Shown here in pieces: positions 1 through 9,975 of a DNA stretch of 64,000 nt; the stretch's first letter is position 1, and each line of letters begins with the position of its first letter. Both the position numbers and the translations under genes were made by a program. Source of the stretch: Neorhizobium tomejilense. GTDB lineage: Bacteria > Pseudomonadota > Alphaproteobacteria > Rhizobiales > Rhizobiaceae. Location of the stretch: assembly GCA_002968845.1 (NCBI GenBank), contig PVBG01000007.1:62001-126000 (forward strand), read 5' to 3'. The notes below the pieces were generated by a model that was given only the letters and a program-made list of their open reading frames with translations, was not told where the DNA came from and made no database searches.

Positions 1-68
1 CCGTTGTCAGGCTGAATGAAGCCGAAGCCCTTGGTGGAATTGAACCATTTAACTGTGCCTGTGGTCAT
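1..68 (-). CDS. Cold-shock protein, 3' part outside window
   Basis: Only the first 22 codons are present; the gene runs off the left edge. The N-terminus reads MTTGTVKWFNSTKGFGFI, which holds the KWF and KGFGFI (RNP1) strand of the CSD fold that binds single-stranded RNA or DNA. The family is small (about 69 residues) and acts as an RNA chaperone or antiterminator in the cytoplasm. The ATG at 68-66 is preceded on the minus strand by an AAAGGG ribosome-binding site. A good sigma70-type promoter lies about 150 bp upstream, leaving a long leader as is usual for csp genes. Confidence 0.9.
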   Translation of the reverse strand, partial: MTTGTVKWFNSTKGFGFIQPDN

Positions 69-418
69 GATGATGAACCCTTTCAAAGCAAGATTGAGTG
101 ACCCCAGAGCCAAAGCCCTGCGGATAGTGATAGCGATTGATTTTGAAAGGGAAGTTCGTCAGGCGCGGTGCCAATCGCGCGGAAACCAAAGTTCAGCAAG
201 CAAAAGATCGATAAACCGTAAATAGAGGCTATCTGCCCGTGAGTCAACTTTTAGTTTGGACGTCTCGGTGAATTTGCGTCCCGGCACAGCAAAAGGGCTC
301 TCACAGGTGGACCTCAGCCCGCTCGGCTGGGCGCAGAACTGCCGCAGCAACGGACTGCTCTGTGGTTGGCCTGTCCATACTCCTTGCCTGCTGGCGCAGG
401 ACCGCCATATAAGGCGCG
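69..418. other. Intergenic region between csp and the J-domain gene
   Basis: This 350-bp stretch holds no convincing gene. It contains the csp leader and the candidate csp promoter, both on the minus strand. I see no clear promoter for the plus-strand J-domain gene and no repeat. Confidence 0.5.
219..247 (-). promoter_or_regulatory. Candidate promoter of the cold-shock gene
   Basis: On the minus strand a -35 TTGACT (247-242) and a -10 TATTTA (224-219) are separated by exactly 17 bp. Transcription would start near 212, giving a leader of roughly 140 nt before the csp ATG at 68. Long 5' leaders are typical of cold-shock genes. The promoter is inferred from sequence only. Confidence 0.5.
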
Positions 419-1027
419 ATGACGTCTGATTCAAAGATATTTGTCGGCCTACGGTCGATCCGCAAAAAACCGGCTCCGCACCACGAACCCAACCATCCGA
501 AATGCCAGTGGGACGGATGCGAAAAGGGTGGCACTCATCGCGCTCCTGTCGGGCGGGATGCCGAAGGGCTTTATCTGCTGTTCTGTCCTGAGCATGTAAA
601 GGAATATGGCAAAGGTTATAACTTTGCGCCAAACCTCTCCGACCCGTTGATCGCGCGCTATCAGAGGGAAGCGGCAAGCGGCAGCCGCCCGACCTGGGGC
701 ACCGGTATCAAAAAAGCCTCGGAGATGCCGCTCCCCTCCATGGCCCGCTCCGGTTCCGCAAAGGCGACGAACGCACGCAAAAGCGCTGCACAACGCCAGG
801 CCGCAAACGTGGATCTTCAGCGACGCAAGCTCAAGGTACTGGAAGCCAAGGCTTTCGAGACGCTTGGCCTTTCACCGGATGCAACGCCGGAGGAGATCAG
901 AAGCCGCTACAAGCAAAGGCTCAAGATGCATCATCCGGACGCGAACCATGGAGAGCGCAACTCGGAGGATCAGCTTCAGGCGTCGATCGACGCCCATAAG
1001 ATCCTCAAGCTCAACGGCTTTTGCTAA
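419..1027 (+). CDS. J-domain (DnaJ-type) protein with N-terminal Cys/His motif
   Basis: A 202-residue protein. The C-terminal 55 residues form a J domain: ETLGLSPDATPEEIRSRYK followed by the HPD triad (in MHHPDAN), which stimulates the ATPase of an Hsp70 partner. The N-terminal half carries C29-x4-C34 and C56-x2-H59, a possible zinc site. There is no G/F-rich region or DnaJ zinc-finger domain, so this is a class III co-chaperone and not canonical DnaJ. ATG 419 follows AAGG. The gene lies just upstream of groESL, but CIRCE separates them, so co-transcription is not implied. Confidence 0.85.
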   Translation: MTSDSKIFVGLRSIRKKPAPHHEPNHPKCQWDGCEKGGTHRAPVGRDAEGLYLLFCPEHVKEYGKGYNFAPNLSDPLIARYQREAASGSRPTWGTGIKKASEMPLPSMARSGSAKATNARKSAAQRQAANVDLQRRKLKVLEAKAFETLGLSPDATPEEIRSRYKQRLKMHHPDANHGERNSEDQLQASIDAHKILKLNGFC

Positions 1028-1134
1028 ATACGCGGCGGCGACCCGCTGGCGGTTTCGATGTCGGCCGCCCGTCCCCTGGCGAAGAGAGCCAGCGTCGCCG
1101 CCGATGCCGGATCACCACCAAGGCACGAATGGCG

Positions 1135-1161
1135 CTAGCACTCCTGGCATAAGAGTGCTAA
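1135..1161 (+). promoter_or_regulatory. CIRCE operator (HrcA site) of groESL
   Basis: CTAGCACTC (1135-1143), 9 bp, then GAGTGCTAA (1153-1161). This matches the CIRCE consensus TTAGCACTC-N9-GAGTGCTAA at all but the first base. CIRCE is bound by the repressor HrcA and controls groE in alphaproteobacteria. It lies 55 bp before the groES start. Confidence 0.95.
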
Positions 1162-1215
1162 GGATATCCGATCGGGAACCCGCCATTGGGCTGCGCTCTC
1201 GCTAAGGAACCCAAA

Positions 1216-1512
1216 ATGAACAATACCAATTTTCGGCCGTTGCACGACCGTGTCGTCGTGCGCCGTATCGAGGCTGAAGCCAAGACCAAGGGCGGCATCA
1301 TCATTCCCGACACCGCCAAGGAAAAACCGCAGGAAGGCGAGATCGTCGCCGTCGGCACCGGCACCCGCGACGAGAGCGGCAAGATCGTTCCCCTCGATGT
1401 CAAGGCAGGCGATCGCATCCTGTTCGGCAAGTGGTCCGGCACCGAGATCAAGTTCAATGGCGAAGACCTGTTGATCATGAAGGAAGCAGACGTCATGGGC
1501 GTCATCGCCTGA
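1216..1512 (+). CDS. groES: Co-chaperonin GroES
   Basis: 98 residues, the normal length. It begins [17 protein letters not shown] and contains the mobile loop ([19 protein letters not shown]) that docks on GroEL, then the conserved [10 protein letters not shown] region. It forms the heptameric lid of the cytoplasmic chaperonin. A longer in-frame reading from 1186 exists, but the ATG at 1216, preceded by AAGGA, matches the family N-terminus. It is the first gene of the CIRCE-controlled operon, 65 bp before groEL. Confidence 0.98.
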   Translation: MNNTNFRPLHDRVVVRRIEAEAKTKGGIIIPDTAKEKPQEGEIVAVGTGTRDESGKIVPLDVKAGDRILFGKWSGTEIKFNGEDLLIMKEADVMGVIA

Positions 1513-1541
1513 TCTTCGGCCGCTTCCTTATTTCCTTTTGA

Positions 1542-3209
<1,668 letters not shown>

Positions 3210-3248
3210 ACGGGTTCCCATCGGGAACTCGATCACGTCTTCTGCTAT

Positions 3249-3276
3249 GAAGGGCTCCGATCGATCGGGGCCCTTC
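3249..3276 (+). terminator. Hairpin after groEL
   Basis: GAAGGGC at 3249-3255 pairs with GCCCTTC at 3270-3276. The stem continues inwards through CCGAT/ATCGG, giving a long GC-rich hairpin 40 bp after the groEL stop. There is only a weak T stretch (GTTCGT) after it, so efficiency is uncertain. Confidence 0.6.
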
Positions 3277-3383
3277 GTTCGTATAGGCAGAAAAATATCG
3301 ATGGGCCGCCCTGGTGGCGGCGGACGCGGCCTGGGCCGCAGTATCTGCCAGCCGCTCAGGCTGCAGCATAAGATGAGGGTCAA

Positions 3384-3647
3384 ATGGTTGTATTGAACAG
3401 GCCGCGCAGTTCCGAACCCTATCCGGACAGGGATATCGGTTGCCAGGAAGCCCTTGAGCAAGTCTTTCTTCAGCTTGCAAAGGGACTGACGCCGGACGAT
3501 ATCGTGGCGACGGCTGGCGGCAATCTGCCGCCAGTGTTGGCCGGCCTTGCAAAACGCGCCGAAAACGTCGGCTGGAACCTGGAGGAAGCGGAAACCGCCA
3601 TCAGCGAACTGGCACAGAACCTGCTGGATGACATGTCGCAGATGTAG
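3384..3647 (+). CDS. Small conserved-type protein of unknown function
   Basis: 87 residues, acidic and helical, without signal peptide or membrane segment. It contains two likely helices (EALEQVFLQLAKGLTPDDIV and NLEEAETAISELAQNLLDD). ATG 3384 follows GAGGGTCAA. It sits alone between the groEL terminator and a convergent YkgJ-type gene. I do not recognise the family. Reading frame, ribosome-binding site and composition support a real gene, probably a soluble cytoplasmic protein. Confidence 0.6.
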   Translation: MVVLNRPRSSEPYPDRDIGCQEALEQVFLQLAKGLTPDDIVATAGGNLPPVLAGLAKRAENVGWNLEEAETAISELAQNLLDDMSQM

Positions 3648-3771
3648 GTTTTTGGCGATTCAGGACCGATCCGTATCCCTACGCCTCGGGGGATCGACCG
3701 GTGAACCACCTGAGACGCGGTGAATAGTCTGCATCCGATCGCCAGGGGCGGGACAGAAATGTCAGCGAACT

Positions 3772-4074
3772 CTACGCGGAATTCAATGCGAAAGCGTCAC
3801 GCGCCATCAAGCAGGCATCGTCTCCCGGAAGGCATTCGCGACAAACGTCAGGCCTGATCTCGTAGACCATGCAGGATGTGCCGACGCCGACCTGCCCTGA
3901 CAATGCAGAACAACGGGATCCTTCACAACGCATTCCTCCTTCATCCGCAGCGACGAAACGTGCCGGCAACAGATCGAGGGCGGCTTCGCTTTCCATGGAA
4001 AATCGTGGCCAATCGGCGGAAAACGAACAGCACGCACCGCATGACTGGCAATCAAAATCGTTCGATAAGGTCAT
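3772..4074 (-). CDS. YkgJ-type zinc/iron-chelating cysteine cluster protein
   Basis: 100 residues. The N-terminus has CQSCGACC, and further cysteines follow in CEGSRCSAL, SCMVYEIRPDVCREC and DDACLMAR. This spacing (CxxCxxCC, then C, YxxRPxxCR) is that of the YkgJ/UPF0153 family, thought to bind a metal or Fe-S cluster; its function is not established. An upstream in-frame GTG at 4077 exists, but the ATG at 4074 is preferred. It stands alone, antiparallel to its neighbours. Confidence 0.8.
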   Translation of the reverse strand: MTLSNDFDCQSCGACCSFSADWPRFSMESEAALDLLPARFVAADEGGMRCEGSRCSALSGQVGVGTSCMVYEIRPDVCRECLPGDDACLMARDAFALNSA

Positions 4075-4263
4075 CACCGTCTCATATCACGGCGCCGACC
4101 GAAACTCCACAAAGGTGCGCCACACGTGATGATACCTGACCACGATCCGGCAAACCCGGCGGTCGGTGTCGCATAGTCACAAAAAGGTCGTGAGATTGCG
4201 GGTATCACAGCGCAAGGCATGCCCCGAAGGGCGCCGCATGATCATGGTAATCCAGGAGGCTGC

Positions 4264-5229
4264 ATGAGCGTCGCCGCATCTTTTCTCTATCGCGACGGCC
4301 GGCGAGTCGAGGCCGTGCCGTTCGACGAGGCGGCGATCCCGGCAATGGACAACGAATTCGTGTGGATCGGCCTGCACAAGCCCACCCGCGACGACCTTTT
4401 GATGCTGCAAAGCCGTTTTGGCCTGCACGAACTCTCGATCGCCGACGCGCTCAGTCCGCTGCAGATGCCGAAGCTCAGCGTCTATGACGATCAGTTGTTC
4501 GTCATCGCGAAGACGGCGCAGCTGGAAGCCGACCATATCACCTATGGGGAAACAGCGATTTTCGTCGGCAAGCGCTATATCATAACGGTCCGCAATGGCT
4601 CGGAGCGCGGACATCAAGAGCTGCGCGGCAGGCTGGAAACATCGCCGCAGACGCTATGCCATGGCACCGACTATATCCTGCACGCCATTCTCGATTTCAT
4701 TATCGACGGCTATCTTCCCATTGTGCGCACGATCGAGGATTCCGTGCTCGACATGGAAAGAAAGATGCTCGATGCGTTTCTGGACCGCAACCAGATCAAG
4801 CGCATTTTCAAGCTGCGGCGGGAAATCATCCTGTTTCAGCGGGTGCTGGACGCAATGCTCGACCTTTGCGGAAAGCTCTATCACCTCGATTTGCCGTCGC
4901 TTGACAGGGAAGCCAAGCCCTATTTCCGGGACGCACTGCAGCACATGCACCGCGTCGAAACGATGGTCGCAAGCTTGCGCGACGTGATCACGTCGGTTTT
5001 CGAGGCGAGCAATCTGCTGGAACAGCAAAGACAAGGCACAATCACGCGGCAACTGGCGGCCTGGGCCGCCATTCTCGCGGTTCCGACGGCGATCGCCGGC
5101 ATCTACGGCATGAATTTCGACAATATGCCGGAGCTGAAAACCAGCTACGGCTATTTCGTCGTTTTGGCAGTCATCGCCGTCATGTGCATCGCGCTTTTCA
5201 TCCGGTTCAAGCGCGCTCGCTGGATCTGA
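4264..5229 (+). CDS. corA: CorA-family magnesium/divalent cation channel
   Basis: 321 residues. A large cytoplasmic N-terminal domain with a long central helix (about 170-260) is followed by two membrane segments near the C-terminus. The first ends in the signature GMN (IYGMNFDNMPEL), the selectivity filter of CorA pentamers. A basic tail follows the last helix (IRFKRARWI). The start at 4264 is chosen because AGGAGG lies immediately upstream; an in-frame extension to 4219 lacks such support. It is transcribed alone. Confidence 0.92.
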   Translation: MSVAASFLYRDGRRVEAVPFDEAAIPAMDNEFVWIGLHKPTRDDLLMLQSRFGLHELSIADALSPLQMPKLSVYDDQLFVIAKTAQLEADHITYGETAIFVGKRYIITVRNGSERGHQELRGRLETSPQTLCHGTDYILHAILDFIIDGYLPIVRTIEDSVLDMERKMLDAFLDRNQIKRIFKLRREIILFQRVLDAMLDLCGKLYHLDLPSLDREAKPYFRDALQHMHRVETMVASLRDVITSVFEASNLLEQQRQGTITRQLAAWAAILAVPTAIAGIYGMNFDNMPELKTSYGYFVVLAVIAVMCIALFIRFKRARWI

Positions 5230-5287
5230 CGCCTTCACGATGCCGCGCCGTCCACCTATCGATCATTGCTGCCGATGAACCCAGCCT

Positions 5288-6310
5288 TCATTTCTTCTCG
5301 TCCGCCAATGCCTCCTTGCGCCGGCGACGCGGCAGGAGCGATTTGAAATAGCGCCACATCGGCGAGATAACGTAGCCTGCGACCGGGATCGTGATAAAGC
5401 CGAGGACGATACCGACGATGCCCGCTCCTGCCGCCTCGACGATCCAGCGCAGCACGGAGGGCAGAACGGGGATCGCATGCGCGGTCACCTCCCCGGCATC
5501 ATGGATCAGATGTGCAAGGCCAGCGAGACCATAAGCCTCAAGGCCGTGGACGATGATGCCGCCGCCGACCCAGATCATCGCGGCCGTTCCCACGATACCC
5601 AGCAATTTCAGGAAATACGGCATGCCGGTGACAAGCCCTCGTCCGATGGCGCGCACGAACGGCCCCACGGGCGGCGCCGTCTGCGCACGCGCCATCATCA
5701 GGCCCAGATCGTCGGCCTTCACGATCAACCCCACGCCACCATAGACCATGGCCGTTATGCTCAATCCGACGACCGCAAGGATAAACGCCTGCGTGATGAC
5801 GCTGCCTGACGGCACCGCGGCGAGCGTAATGGCCATGATTTCGGCCGACAGGATGAAATCCGTCTTGATCGCGCCGGCAACCTTCTCGTCTTCGAGCGAC
5901 TGGGCGCCGAGACTTGCCGTTTCAAGGGCCGTTTCATGGGTGTGAGCGGCATGCGGAAGCAGCATCTCGTAGATTTTCTCCACACCCTCGTAACAGAGGT
6001 AGAACCCACCGATCATCAACAGCGGCGTGATGGCCTGAGGCGCCGCCAGGCTTAGGACGAGCGCGGCGGGAAGCAGGATCAGAAGCTTGTTCTTCAGCGA
6101 ACCGAGCGCGATCTTGCCGATGATCGGCAATTCGCGTTCCGCCGAAAATCCGGTCACATAGCGGGGCGTGACCGCCGCATCGTCGATGACGACGCCTGCC
6201 GCTTTCGCACCGGCCTTGGCCGCCTGTCCGGCGATATCGTCGAGCGATGCGGCAGCCACTTTCGCCAAGGCCGCGACATCGTCAAGAAGGGCGATCAAGC
6301 CAACGCTCAT
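5288..6310 (-). CDS. DUF808 (YedI-type) inner-membrane protein
   Basis: 340 residues. It begins MSVGLIALLDDVAALAKVAA, with the conserved ASLDDIAGQAAKAGAKAAGVVIDDAAVTP segment, followed by several hydrophobic stretches (LLILLPAALVLSLAAP, VITQAFILAVVGLSITAMV and others) and a basic C-terminus (PRRRRKEALADEKK). This is the DUF808 family, multi-spanning proteins of unknown role. GGAGGCTCGA precedes the ATG. It lies downstream of the Na/Pi cotransporter gene on the same strand, with a perfect hairpin between them. Confidence 0.85.
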   Translation of the reverse strand: MSVGLIALLDDVAALAKVAAASLDDIAGQAAKAGAKAAGVVIDDAAVTPRYVTGFSAERELPIIGKIALGSLKNKLLILLPAALVLSLAAPQAITPLLMIGGFYLCYEGVEKIYEMLLPHAAHTHETALETASLGAQSLEDEKVAGAIKTDFILSAEIMAITLAAVPSGSVITQAFILAVVGLSITAMVYGGVGLIVKADDLGLMMARAQTAPPVGPFVRAIGRGLVTGMPYFLKLLGIVGTAAMIWVGGGIIVHGLEAYGLAGLAHLIHDAGEVTAHAIPVLPSVLRWIVEAAGAGIVGIVLGFITIPVAGYVISPMWRYFKSLLPRRRRKEALADEKK

Positions 6311-6375
6311 TCGAGCCTCCGTGGGTTAAGAGATTGCGCAGCGGCAACGGGTAGCCGTCATCCCTTAACGCGAGG

Positions 6376-6407
6376 ACGTGGCATCTTCTATCGCGAAGAT
6401 GCCACGT
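6376..6407 (-). terminator. Perfect 13-bp stem-loop after the Na/Pi cotransporter gene
   Basis: ACGTGGCATCTTC (6376-6388) pairs perfectly with GAAGATGCCACGT (6395-6407) around a 6-nt loop. It lies 24 bp after the cotransporter stop on the minus strand and 66 bp before the DUF808 start. No T-run follows, so it may be an mRNA-stabilising or attenuating hairpin instead of a classic intrinsic terminator. Confidence 0.55.
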
Positions 6408-6430
6408 GCAGATCTCGACGGCAATGTCCG

Positions 6431-8164
6431 TTACTCGGCAGGCATCGGACTGAACCCGCCCTCGTTGCTGACGGGACGAGCCTGTTCGTCGCGCTTGCGC
6501 GGCACGCGCGACAGGATGCTTTGCCGGTTCACAGACTTGCGCTCCGCATCGATCCGGTGGATCAGGATCTGCGCCCGTTCGATCGAACCGAGCAGCGCGA
6601 GGATGGTGCCGCGTTCCGCAGCGCCGGCATTGGGTCCGAGCGCCAGCGTGCGGGCACGCAGCTCCTCGACTTCGGGAAGGCTGACATGGCCGGCCGGCAT
6701 ATCCGGACGGGCGACGCCGTGATCGGGCATGATTTCCTGCAGGGCAGTCCCCAGCTTGTTCAACGCGACATCGACGATCGCCTGGGCCTGGCTGCTGAAC
6801 TTTTCACGCCTTACCCGCCGGGCGACCTGATGCATCGATTCCGTCAGGGCCGCGGTAAAATCCGCCTCCTCGATCAGGCTTGCCACGAGATCGAGCTGCT
6901 CGTAGGGCAAGTCCTCCTTCATCAGCGAAGCGGTATAATCGCGAATATCGCGGCTGAGGATATCGGTGGCGAGATAGTGTTCGCCCGGATCGGACGGTGC
7001 CGACTTGGCGGAACGGGCGATGTCCAGGAACATGGCGCCGGCCTGAAGATGCCGAGCGGTTTCCTTCTGCACTGCCGGAACCGCAAGGGCAAAGTTGCCG
7101 GCAAGCTTGCGGTCGAGGAATTTCGGTGTCGAGTAATCCTCCGCATCCTCGGAATCTGTGCGGCCGATCCGCGACAGGATCCGGTCGAACACGCCGACGA
7201 AGGGAAACAGCAGCGCCGTGTTGAAGACATTGAAGAACGTTGAATAGAGACCGACGGCCACGGGAACCAGCGGAAACGTTTCCTTGCCCTCGATGACGAC
7301 GGCGACACCCGGATCGCCACCGAACCATTGCATCGCCCATGCCAGCACATCGATCGAGACGAAGAACAACGGTACGGTGATGCAGACGCCGATAATGTTG
7401 AAGGACATATGCGCATAGGCGGCGCGTTTGGCATTCTTCGAAAGATTGAGGGAGGCGATCCACGAGGTGATCGTGGTCCCCAGATCGGCACCCAATGAGA
7501 AGGCAACCGCCGTCGTCCAATCGAGGACGCCGGCCGCGCCGAGACCCATGACGATCCCGATCGTCGCGGACGAGGAATGGATCATCGCGGTGACGCCGGC
7601 GGCGATCAGCACGCATTTGATCAGGTTATAATAGGAGTCCGCCGTCAACGTCGACAGAACGGCCATGACCTCGGGTATGTTGCGCAGAGGACGAAGGCCA
7701 CCTGTCATCAGATTGAGGCCATAAAAGATCAGCGCGAAACCCATGCAGGCCAGTGCGATGTTGCGCACCTTCTCGCTCTTGGCAAAACAATAGACCAGCG
7801 AGAACGTGCCGGCGAAGATCAGACCGAGGGGACCAAGCGGCAGGGCGATCAGGCCGTTTCCAAGGGTCGTGCCGATGTTGGCACCCATGATGACACTGAT
7901 GGCCGGCCGCAGGCCGACGACGCCCGCATTCACAAGGCCGACGACCATGACAGTCATGGCCGTGGAGGATTGAATGACGCCGGTGATGACCGTGCCGGCA
8001 ATTACGCCCTTGATCGGCGTCCCCGCAGCCTTGGCGAGGAACGCCCGCATCTTGTTGACGGAGAGTGCCTGGATGCCGTTCGACATGAACTCGAGACCAA
8101 GCATGAAAATGCCTAGGCCGCCGATGACGGGAACCAGGATATCCTTAAAGATATCAATATTCAT
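6431..8164 (-). CDS. Na/Pi cotransporter family protein with PhoU-like C-terminal domain
   Basis: 577 residues. The N-terminal ~330 residues are a membrane domain with duplicated QSSTA-type motifs (VIQSSTAMTVMVVGLVN and MIHSSSATIGIVMGLG), diagnostic of PF02690 sodium-dependent phosphate cotransporters (NptA/YjbB). The C-terminal ~200 residues are helical and PhoU-like. It moves phosphate across the inner membrane, and bacterial YjbB has been linked to Pi export. The ATG at 8164 (MNIDIFKDIL) follows AGGGG; the 11-residue upstream extension is unlikely. It is next to pstS on the same strand, so a phosphate pair. Confidence 0.9.
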   Translation of the reverse strand: MNIDIFKDILVPVIGGLGIFMLGLEFMSNGIQALSVNKMRAFLAKAAGTPIKGVIAGTVITGVIQSSTAMTVMVVGLVNAGVVGLRPAISVIMGANIGTTLGNGLIALPLGPLGLIFAGTFSLVYCFAKSEKVRNIALACMGFALIFYGLNLMTGGLRPLRNIPEVMAVLSTLTADSYYNLIKCVLIAAGVTAMIHSSSATIGIVMGLGAAGVLDWTTAVAFSLGADLGTTITSWIASLNLSKNAKRAAYAHMSFNIIGVCITVPLFFVSIDVLAWAMQWFGGDPGVAVVIEGKETFPLVPVAVGLYSTFFNVFNTALLFPFVGVFDRILSRIGRTDSEDAEDYSTPKFLDRKLAGNFALAVPAVQKETARHLQAGAMFLDIARSAKSAPSDPGEHYLATDILSRDIRDYTASLMKEDLPYEQLDLVASLIEEADFTAALTESMHQVARRVRREKFSSQAQAIVDVALNKLGTALQEIMPDHGVARPDMPAGHVSLPEVEELRARTLALGPNAGAAERGTILALLGSIERAQILIHRIDAERKSVNRQSILSRVPRKRDEQARPVSNEGGFSPMPAE

Positions 8165-8264
8165 AACGCCTAACCCCTTTTGACGCCGTGGCGGCACGAT
8201 GCAATGAGGCCTTTCGCAACCGGCCGGAGCCCGGAGTGAAAAACCTGGCTACGAAAGCACCAGC

Positions 8265-9350
8265 CTATTGGCTGGCGGCAGTGTCCTTCTTCAGCCAGTA
8301 CTTGACGATCTGGCTGACCATTTGCGGCGTCACGGGCACGTAGCCCAGCGCCTCGGCGTCCTTGCCACCGTTTTCGAATGCGAGGCGGAAGAAGTCTTGA
8401 ACCCGCCCGAACCTGTTCGGTCCTATTTTCCTGGAAACGACTGCGAACGTTGCCCCGGCGATCGGATAGGCGCCCTCCGCCGGCTGGTCGGTCAACGACA
8501 CGGCGAAATCTTTCGCTTCATCCCAGGAGGCCGCGCTGGCGGCGGCCCGCACACCTTCCGGCCCCGGCGTCACGAACTTGCCCGCCTTGTTGCCGATGGC
8601 CGCGTAGGGGAGATTTGCCCGTTTCACCTGGCCGAAATCGGCATAAGCGATGGCGCCCTTGGTCGCCTGCACGGCGCGTATGAGATCCTGGGTGCCCTCA
8701 ACGGAGGCTCCGACGGGCCACTTGATCAGGGTATCCGCACCATGGGTCGCCTTCCATTCCGGGCTGACGGACGACAGATACTCCGTGAAGATAAAGGTGG
8801 TACCCGAGCCGTCCTTGCGCGTGACGGCGCTGATCGCCAAGTCGGGAAACGCGATATTGGGGTTTGCGGCCTTGATCGCAGGATCGGCCCAGGACTTGAT
8901 CTTTCCCAGATAGATGTCGGCGAGAACAGGTCCGGTAAGGTTGATCCCGCTTTTCTCGATCCCGTCGAGATTGACGGCGATAGCCACGCTGCCGAGCACG
9001 ATCGGGAACTGCTGACGACCATGCTTTGCCAGCTCCTCATGCGAAACAGGCACATCCGACGCAGCAAAGTCGAGTTCCGGCTGGTCGAGGCGCATCAGCC
9101 CGGCCAGGGAGCCCACCAGCTCGTAGTCGACGGTCCAGTCCGGCGAACTGAAATCGCCGTCGTCCATGCGCGCCTTCTCGTAGTTCTCGGCCCATCTGGC
9201 GATGATTGGCGCAGCAAAGGTCGATCCAGCCCCGCGGATCGGATCGGCCGTGACCACTGTTGGGCAAAGCACCAGAGCGATGGCGATGAGCCCGCAAAGA
9301 TGGGCGGCGGCCGCACTCAGTCCCCGCATCTGTCGAAAGAAACGTTCCAT
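8265..9350 (-). CDS. pstS: Phosphate-binding periplasmic protein PstS
   Basis: 361 residues with an N-terminal signal peptide (hydrophobic LCGLIAIALVLCPTVVTA). The mature part contains the phosphate-binding signatures GAGSTFAAPI and RKDGSGTTFIFTEYLS. It is the high-affinity Pi receptor of the PstSCAB ABC transporter, but no pstCAB genes are here, so this is an orphan or second PstS. GGGGGAT precedes the ATG. A weak Pho-box-like pair of heptamers lies at 9486-9503. Its neighbour is a Na/Pi cotransporter. Confidence 0.92.
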   Translation of the reverse strand: MERFFRQMRGLSAAAAHLCGLIAIALVLCPTVVTADPIRGAGSTFAAPIIARWAENYEKARMDDGDFSSPDWTVDYELVGSLAGLMRLDQPELDFAASDVPVSHEELAKHGRQQFPIVLGSVAIAVNLDGIEKSGINLTGPVLADIYLGKIKSWADPAIKAANPNIAFPDLAISAVTRKDGSGTTFIFTEYLSSVSPEWKATHGADTLIKWPVGASVEGTQDLIRAVQATKGAIAYADFGQVKRANLPYAAIGNKAGKFVTPGPEGVRAAASAASWDEAKDFAVSLTDQPAEGAYPIAGATFAVVSRKIGPNRFGRVQDFFRLAFENGGKDAEALGYVPVTPQMVSQIVKYWLKKDTAASQ

Positions 9351-9650
9351 CGGTTATCCCCCTCATGGCCGTTATCTGCATCCAACCGAATGGCCCGACG
9401 GCCGGACATAATTATTCCGCAGCGAGTTGCCCCGCCCCATGCACCATCCGAAAAGATATCCCGGGAATTTAGGTATTTACCTTTGTTAACATCCTGATGA
9501 CGGCTCACATCCGACGAGCTCGGCCTGGCCGCCAAGCGCCCAACAAAGCCCCTCTACCTAACAACGAAGGCGCGCATGTCTTGAAAGCGGGAAGAATGCG
9601 CTATAGGCTCCCGCTCGCGGCAACGGCCGTGCAAAACATCAGGAGCCTTC
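9351..9650. promoter_or_regulatory. Divergent pstS-cspA intergenic region
   Basis: No gene is seen in these 300 bp. On the minus strand 9503-9486 reads CCGTCAT, 4 bp, ATGTTAA, a poor match to two Pho-box heptamers. On the plus strand CTTGAA (9580-9585) and CTATAG (9601-9606), 15 bp apart, could be the csp promoter, giving a leader of about 40 nt. Both are weak inferences. Confidence 0.3.
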
Positions 9651-9854
9651 ATGCCTACCGGTACTGTCAAATTTTTCAACGAAGACAAAGGGTTTGGCTT
9701 CATCACGCCCGAGAATGGTGGAGCCGATGTGTTTGTGCATGTCTCTGCACTGGAACGAGGCGGATCTTTGAGAGAGGGACAAAAGGTAAGCTATGAGCTA
9801 GGCCAGGACCGCAAGACTGGAAAGTCAAAAGCCGAAAACGTCAGCGCCCTTTAA
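9651..9854 (+). CDS. cspA: Cold-shock protein CspA family
   Basis: 67 residues, the full length of a single cold-shock domain. It begins [18 protein letters not shown], with RNP1 (KGFGFI) and RNP2 (VFVHVSAL) both present. Such proteins bind single-stranded nucleic acid and melt RNA structure in the cytoplasm. AGGAGCC precedes the ATG. It is monocistronic, and is the second csp gene in the window besides the partial one at 1-68, which differs in sequence. Confidence 0.95.
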   Translation: MPTGTVKFFNEDKGFGFITPENGGADVFVHVSALERGGSLREGQKVSYELGQDRKTGKSKAENVSAL

Positions 9855-9975
9855 TCAGCAATGCGCGTTTAAACTACAAAACGGGGTCGAGCCGAAAAGG
9901 CGAAACCAGTGAGATGCCGGCGCATCAAATGACAGCCGCCGGCCTCTCCCACCGTTCGTCGGGATTGCCTTCCCC

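Noticed and set aside
9486..9503. Pho-box-like heptamers before pstS
   Set aside because: Only the first heptamer resembles the consensus; the second matches about half. It was not listed as a separate site.
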